NCBI GenBank assembly: GCA_028819775.1
Contig: JAPPKV010000104.1
Location: 10,665-19,816 of the forward strand
Direction: 5' to 3'
DNA length: 9,152 nt
DNA from: Gammaproteobacteria bacterium
GTDB taxonomy: Bacteria > Pseudomonadota > Gammaproteobacteria > Pseudomonadales > Azotimanducaceae_A
Below are positions 6,353 to 9,152 of this stretch, piece after piece; the stretch's first letter is position 1; each line of letters opens with the position of its first letter. The position numbers were made by a program, and so were the translations under genes. Under the pieces are notes generated by a model, which saw nothing but the letters and a program-made list of their open reading frames with translations, was not told where the DNA came from and did not search any database.

Positions 6353-7152
6353 TCTCGCCGATGGGGCCACCACTTCACTTTCCCGCGTACCGAGCGCGGC
6401 TCGGCGGGATCCTCATTGCTCTGCTCTGGTGCGGATCGGGACAGGCCGCTGAATGGAGCAACACCGAGGTTCATCTCCAGATCGGCAATCTCGACGTTCC
6501 CTCGTTCGCCGGTGGCGGCAGTGCCGACCACGTGATCTACACGCTCCAACACGCCAGCGGCTGGAGGTACGGCGACAACTTTTTCTTCGTCGACGTCCTT
6601 GACTCGAACCGGCCCGGCTTTCAGGACTTCGACCTCTACAGCGAGCTGTACGCCAACTTCAGCCTTGGCAAGATCAGCGGCAAAGCCATTGGTGCTGGCC
6701 CGATCTCGGATGTCGGACTCCTCGGTGGCTTCAACTGGGCCGCGGATGCCAATGTTCGCAAGTACGTGGCCGGCATACGGCTAGCCCTCGACCTTGAGGG
6801 CTTCGCATTCGCGAACCTCGACATTGCGGCCCTCGTCGACGACAGCGAAGGGTTCGCCTCCGGCGGGGCACCGGCGGAGGACAACACCGTCCTCGTCGAC
6901 TTCAACTTCGCGCGGCCTTTCATGATCGGCAACGCGGACTTCAGCATCGAAGGCCACATCGAGTACGTCGGCGAGCGCACCAATGAATTCGGCGGCACCG
7001 TCGAGTCCTGGATCCTCGCCCAACCCCAGTTGCAGTGGCACCTGAATGATCGAATCGCCCTCGGAATCGAATACCAATTCTGGATGAACAAGCTCGGGGA
7101 TCGGAACACCGACGAGAATACGGTGCAGGCCCTGCTCGTGTGGGAGTTCTAA
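6349..7152 (+). CDS. Tsx/OmpK-like outer-membrane channel protein
   Basis: This 267-residue predicted outer-membrane beta-barrel is of the nucleoside-specific channel (Tsx/OmpK) family. A signal peptide is clear: basic RAR near 15-17, hydrophobic core about 19-29, and a probable cleavage after GQAA (residue 34). The Cys at 28 follows LLW, which does not make a good lipobox. Family signatures are YTLQHASGWRYGDNFFFVD early in the barrel, LYSELYANFSLGKISG, GLLGGFNWA, YVAGIRLALDLEGFAFANLD, FIEGHIEY-like strands, AQPQLQWHLN, and the ending IEYQFWMNKLG then DENTVQALLVWEF with a terminal Phe as expected for barrel assembly. The ATG at 6349 overlaps the pepN stop, pointing to coupled translation; ATG 6361 is the alternative and would only shorten the leader by four residues. 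The substrate may be nucleosides, but Tsx-like proteins outside enteric bacteria are poorly tested. Confidence 0.88.
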   Translation: MISPMGPPLHFPAYRARLGGILIALLWCGSGQAAEWSNTEVHLQIGNLDVPSFAGGGSADHVIYTLQHASGWRYGDNFFFVDVLDSNRPGFQDFDLYSELYANFSLGKISGKAIGAGPISDVGLLGGFNWAADANVRKYVAGIRLALDLEGFAFANLDIAALVDDSEGFASGGAPAEDNTVLVDFNFARPFMIGNADFSIEGHIEYVGERTNEFGGTVESWILAQPQLQWHLNDRIALGIEYQFWMNKLGDRNTDENTVQALLVWEF

Positions 7153-7177
7153 CCGCCTGTCGCGACTTCTAGAACTC
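7144..7177. other. Inverted repeat spanning two convergent stop codons
   Basis: GAGTTCTA (7144-7151) and TAGAACTC (7170-7177) form a perfect 8-bp inverted repeat around an 18-base loop that itself contains the palindrome GTCGCGAC (7159-7166). The arms include the last codons of both genes, since each protein ends Glu-Phe followed by a TA-purine stop. It might act as a transcript-end hairpin in both directions, but there is no T tract on either side. Confidence 0.4.
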
Positions 7178-8644
7178 GATCGTGCCCTGCTCGCGAAGCC
7201 GGGCCGGACGGCCGCAGAATTCCTCGTTCACCATCGCGTGCATTGCTTGTGCGTCGTTGGTATTGCCCCAGGCTCGCCGGCCATCGTCTAGGAGACACGC
7301 GACGAGCGCTGCGGAAGGGCCATTGGATCCGTACATCACGGTGTAGGACTCGATCTCCACCGGGCCGTCGAATGCCGGCACCGCTTCCCGGGTCGGCATG
7401 GCATCCACGTGGTCCTGGGGCACTTCGTAACGAAACGGCTGGTGCGGCGGCGCGGTCGAGTAGATGCCGAAGGCGTGCTTGGTGATGAACCCGCCGTTGC
7501 TACTCACCAGGCCAATGTCGCCGGGACTGTCGCGGAGCACCTCCGCCATCCGTGCAATGGCGTGCATGACGTAGTTGTTGAGCGGCCCGCCGCCGAAGGT
7601 GAGGCCGCCGGTCACGGTCAAGGGTCGCTCTTCGCCCAAGCCCAGTTCCGCAGCGGCCACCTGCACGGCCGACGGGAAACAGCTGTAGAGATCCACGTGA
7701 GCAACGTCTTCGACGTCGCGATCCGCGAGTTCCAGCGCACGACCGCCCGCGATGCGGATTCCCGGCGACGAGTGTAGGTTGTCGCGGTTCGATACCGCGT
7801 AGGTGTCGTGCGCGGCGGTGGCGGCCCACGGGTAGACCCACTTGTCCTCGGGAATCCCGAACCGCCGGGCGACTACGGTCGAACAGAGGATCAGAGCCGC
7901 CGCCTGGTCGACGTTGCTGTTCGAGTTCATCAGCTTGGGATAGGGGAAGGACACGGGGCGGTTGAAGTCGCTGGGTGTGCGAATCTCCTCCGCGGTCGCT
8001 ACCTCTCGAATCCATGCATGCGGATTGCCCGCGGCGACCCGGCTGAACCCCGCCCACAGTTCGGAGACCCGGCGGATATGCCCGTCGAGCGTCTCACCGC
8101 GAGCATGGCGAATGGCGTTCTCGAAGATGGGATACATCTGGATCGGCTGGGATACGCCGCGGACCGCCTCCGCCCGGGTGCGCATCTTGAGTTCCTCGCC
8201 GAACGCGCGGTCCGGCGTCCCCGGTGCCGTACGCCACTGCAGGTCGATACCCGCACGCCTCGCCTTGGCCTGCGTGCGACCGCACTCCGCCCCGACCAAG
8301 ACGACGATCTGCCGTGCACCGCTTTGTATGTCCAGCGCGCTTTCGGTCAGCATCAACTGCACGGCATCGCCGCCCCACATCGATACGCCGGTCTCCGCGC
8401 CCTGACAGCCGATCGCTTCCGCGACTACCCTGGCCGGATCCTCGTACGGCCACATGCCGCGGGTGACGCGCACGGCATCCGCCGAAGCCAGGAGGCCCGG
8501 CGCGCCCGCATCCTCGGCTGCTGCACGCACCGCATCGATCATCAACTCGAGGGGCTCCTTGCCCCTCCCCGCGACGGGATCGGCATCGCGCTGCTCCAGC
8601 TGGGCGACGCCCACCAGAACAGGTTCGAACGTAGATGTCGGCAT
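7169..8644 (-). CDS. Thiolase-like protein (TLP1 type) lacking the catalytic residues
   Basis: This 491-residue protein has a thiolase fold and is the kind often labelled acetyl-CoA acetyltransferase. It opens with FEPVLVGVAQLEQRD, like SCP-x type thiolases. Where true thiolases have the nucleophilic Cys, it reads SMWGGDAVQ (88-96). The GHP histidine motif is replaced by FGGGPLNNY (350-358), and the second Cys region reads SSNGGFITKHAFG (381-393). The last ~65 residues (VEIESYTVMYGSNGPSA then DDGRRAWGNT) look like the extra C-terminal domain of thiolase-like proteins type 1. Classical thiolysis or condensation therefore seems unlikely; binding of CoA esters or an unknown reaction is more probable. 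The second of two tandem ATGs (8644) is chosen because GAGG lies 5 bases upstream; 8647 would add one Met. It is expressed alone and converges on the tsx-like gene with a 16-base gap. Confidence 0.85.
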   Translation of the reverse strand: MPTSTFEPVLVGVAQLEQRDADPVAGRGKEPLELMIDAVRAAAEDAGAPGLLASADAVRVTRGMWPYEDPARVVAEAIGCQGAETGVSMWGGDAVQLMLTESALDIQSGARQIVVLVGAECGRTQAKARRAGIDLQWRTAPGTPDRAFGEELKMRTRAEAVRGVSQPIQMYPIFENAIRHARGETLDGHIRRVSELWAGFSRVAAGNPHAWIREVATAEEIRTPSDFNRPVSFPYPKLMNSNSNVDQAAALILCSTVVARRFGIPEDKWVYPWAATAAHDTYAVSNRDNLHSSPGIRIAGGRALELADRDVEDVAHVDLYSCFPSAVQVAAAELGLGEERPLTVTGGLTFGGGPLNNYVMHAIARMAEVLRDSPGDIGLVSSNGGFITKHAFGIYSTAPPHQPFRYEVPQDHVDAMPTREAVPAFDGPVEIESYTVMYGSNGPSAALVACLLDDGRRAWGNTNDAQAMHAMVNEEFCGRPARLREQGTIEF

Positions 8645-8686
8645 CATCCCCTCAATCAGACGCACGGCTGCCGGCCGCGTCCGACG

Positions 8687-8692
8687 ATTATA
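8687..8692 (-). promoter_or_regulatory. Consensus -10 box for the thiolase-like gene
   Basis: On the minus strand TATAAT is a perfect -10 consensus. Transcription would begin near 8680 and give a leader of about 36 bases that includes the GAGGGG ribosome-binding site (8648-8653). No clear -35 element is seen at normal spacing; the bases there read CCTCTT. Confidence 0.55.
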
Positions 8693-8759
8693 GATTCGAT
8701 CGCGCGTTGAAGAGGCGGACCTCTGCAGAAGCGCCATCGCGCTTGCCGCTCACGAGCGC

Positions 8760-8765
8760 GATAAT
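8760..8765 (+). promoter_or_regulatory. Possible -10 box for the RNHCP gene
   Basis: GATAAT matches the -10 consensus at 5 of 6 bases and ends 8 bases before the ATG at 8774. If used, transcription would begin at or within a few bases of the start codon. A -35 element at normal spacing is not apparent. Confidence 0.35.
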
Positions 8766-8773
8766 CCGTAGCA

Positions 8774-9094
8774 ATGACCGAATTTCCGACACGCTCCCGT
8801 CGTTTCCAGCGACGCGTCGAAGACTTCACCTGCGAACGCTGCGGGGCGTTCAACGCCGGCGATGGATACACGAACCACTGTTCCAGGTGCCTCACCAGCA
8901 AACACGTCGACATCCACCCGGGCGACCGGAGTGCCGGCTGCGGTGGCCTGATGCGCCCCGTTTCCGTCGATGGAAGTCACGGCCGCTGGCGGCTCACGCA
9001 CCGCTGCGAGCGTTGCGGCTTCGAGCGGGCGAACTATGCGCGGTCCGAGGAGACCGACGCGGTGACTAGGCTAATGCGTGACCTCGCGTCGTAG
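8774..9094 (+). CDS. RNHCP-domain zinc-ribbon protein
   Basis: This 106-residue protein matches the RNHCP domain, a small cysteine-rich domain of unknown function. Cysteine pairs are visible as C20/C23 (TCERCG), C36/C39 (NHCSRC) and C78/C81 (RCERCGF), with a single C56 (GCGG) and conserved His35 and His44. This pattern would suit one or two bound zinc ions. The diagnostic stretch YTNHCSRCLTSKHVDIHPGD (32-51) is present, with a Ser where the family name motif has Pro. LTHRCERCGFERANYA (74-89) closes the domain. The ATG at 8774 gives the normal short basic lead before VEDFTC. There is no Shine-Dalgarno sequence. It is divergent from the thiolase-like gene with 129 bases between the starts. A nucleic-acid-binding role is plausible for a zinc ribbon of this size but not shown. 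Confidence 0.88.
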   Translation: MTEFPTRSRRFQRRVEDFTCERCGAFNAGDGYTNHCSRCLTSKHVDIHPGDRSAGCGGLMRPVSVDGSHGRWRLTHRCERCGFERANYARSEETDAVTRLMRDLAS

Positions 9095-9152
9095 GGGGCG
9101 GCTATCGCGGCCGAGACAGCGTGCCCTCGACAGTGTTTGAGCAGAACGGCCT
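9095..9152. other. Terminal 58 bases, no feature seen
   Basis: I find no start codon with a ribosome-binding site, no hairpin followed by a T tract, and no RNA gene in this stretch before the window ends. Confidence 0.5.

Noticed and set aside
6349..6450. Lipoprotein signal in the Tsx-like protein
   Set aside because: Cys28 follows LLW, which is a poor lipobox, while GQAA at 31-34 is a good ordinary signal-peptidase site for a beta-barrel protein.
7808..8710. A 300-codon plus-strand open frame opposite the thiolase-like gene
   Set aside because: It lies wholly over a well-supported minus-strand gene, its translation is Arg/Pro/His-rich with no motif, and it has no ribosome-binding site. Long antisense frames are expected at this GC content.

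Overview
This is a compact, GC-rich chromosomal segment that most likely comes from a gammaproteobacterium. The evidence is the conserved smpB / ratA-rnfH neighbourhood, an E. coli-type aminopeptidase N whose catalytic residues fall at the E. coli positions, and a Tsx-family outer-membrane channel, which implies a Gram-negative envelope. I cannot name a genus. I see no phage, transposase, CRISPR array, tRNA or rRNA. The window reads as core chromosome with a few unusual details rather than a new multi-gene system.

Layout. Bases 1-228 hold the 3' end of an unrecognised membrane protein on the plus strand. It converges on a minus-strand operon (2315 down to 270) that encodes a sodium:neurotransmitter-symporter-family transporter, RatA and RnfH, joined by a 4-base gap and a 4-base overlap. 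A 96-base divergent region separates that operon from smpB and an RDD-family membrane protein on the plus strand (2412-3403), which are 5 bases apart. A 273-base intergenic region (3404-3676) follows. It holds two direct copies of a 25-bp motif and, between them, a perfect 16-bp palindrome of LacI-family operator type. Next come pepN (3677-6352) and a Tsx-like outer-membrane channel (6349-7152), which overlap by ATGA. These converge on a minus-strand thiolase-like gene (8644 down to 7169) that lacks the catalytic residues of true thiolases. A divergent plus-strand gene for a small zinc-ribbon RNHCP protein (8774-9094) follows, and the last 58 bases hold nothing I can call.

Functional themes. 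SmpB serves ribosome rescue, and RatA has been described as a ribosome-subunit-association inhibitor. The transporter shares their divergon and is probably co-transcribed with ratA-rnfH. The pepN/tsx pair looks like a nutrient unit: an outer-membrane channel for nucleoside-like solutes plus a cytosolic peptidase. The upstream palindrome suggests possible control by a LacI-family regulator, although no regulator gene lies in the window. The thiolase-like protein probably binds an acyl-CoA or CoA ligand without classical thiolase chemistry. The points most worth a second look are the upstream region of pepN, the natural alanine at PepN position 260, the degenerate thiolase active site, and two genes (smpB and the RNHCP gene) that look as if they could be transcribed without a leader.
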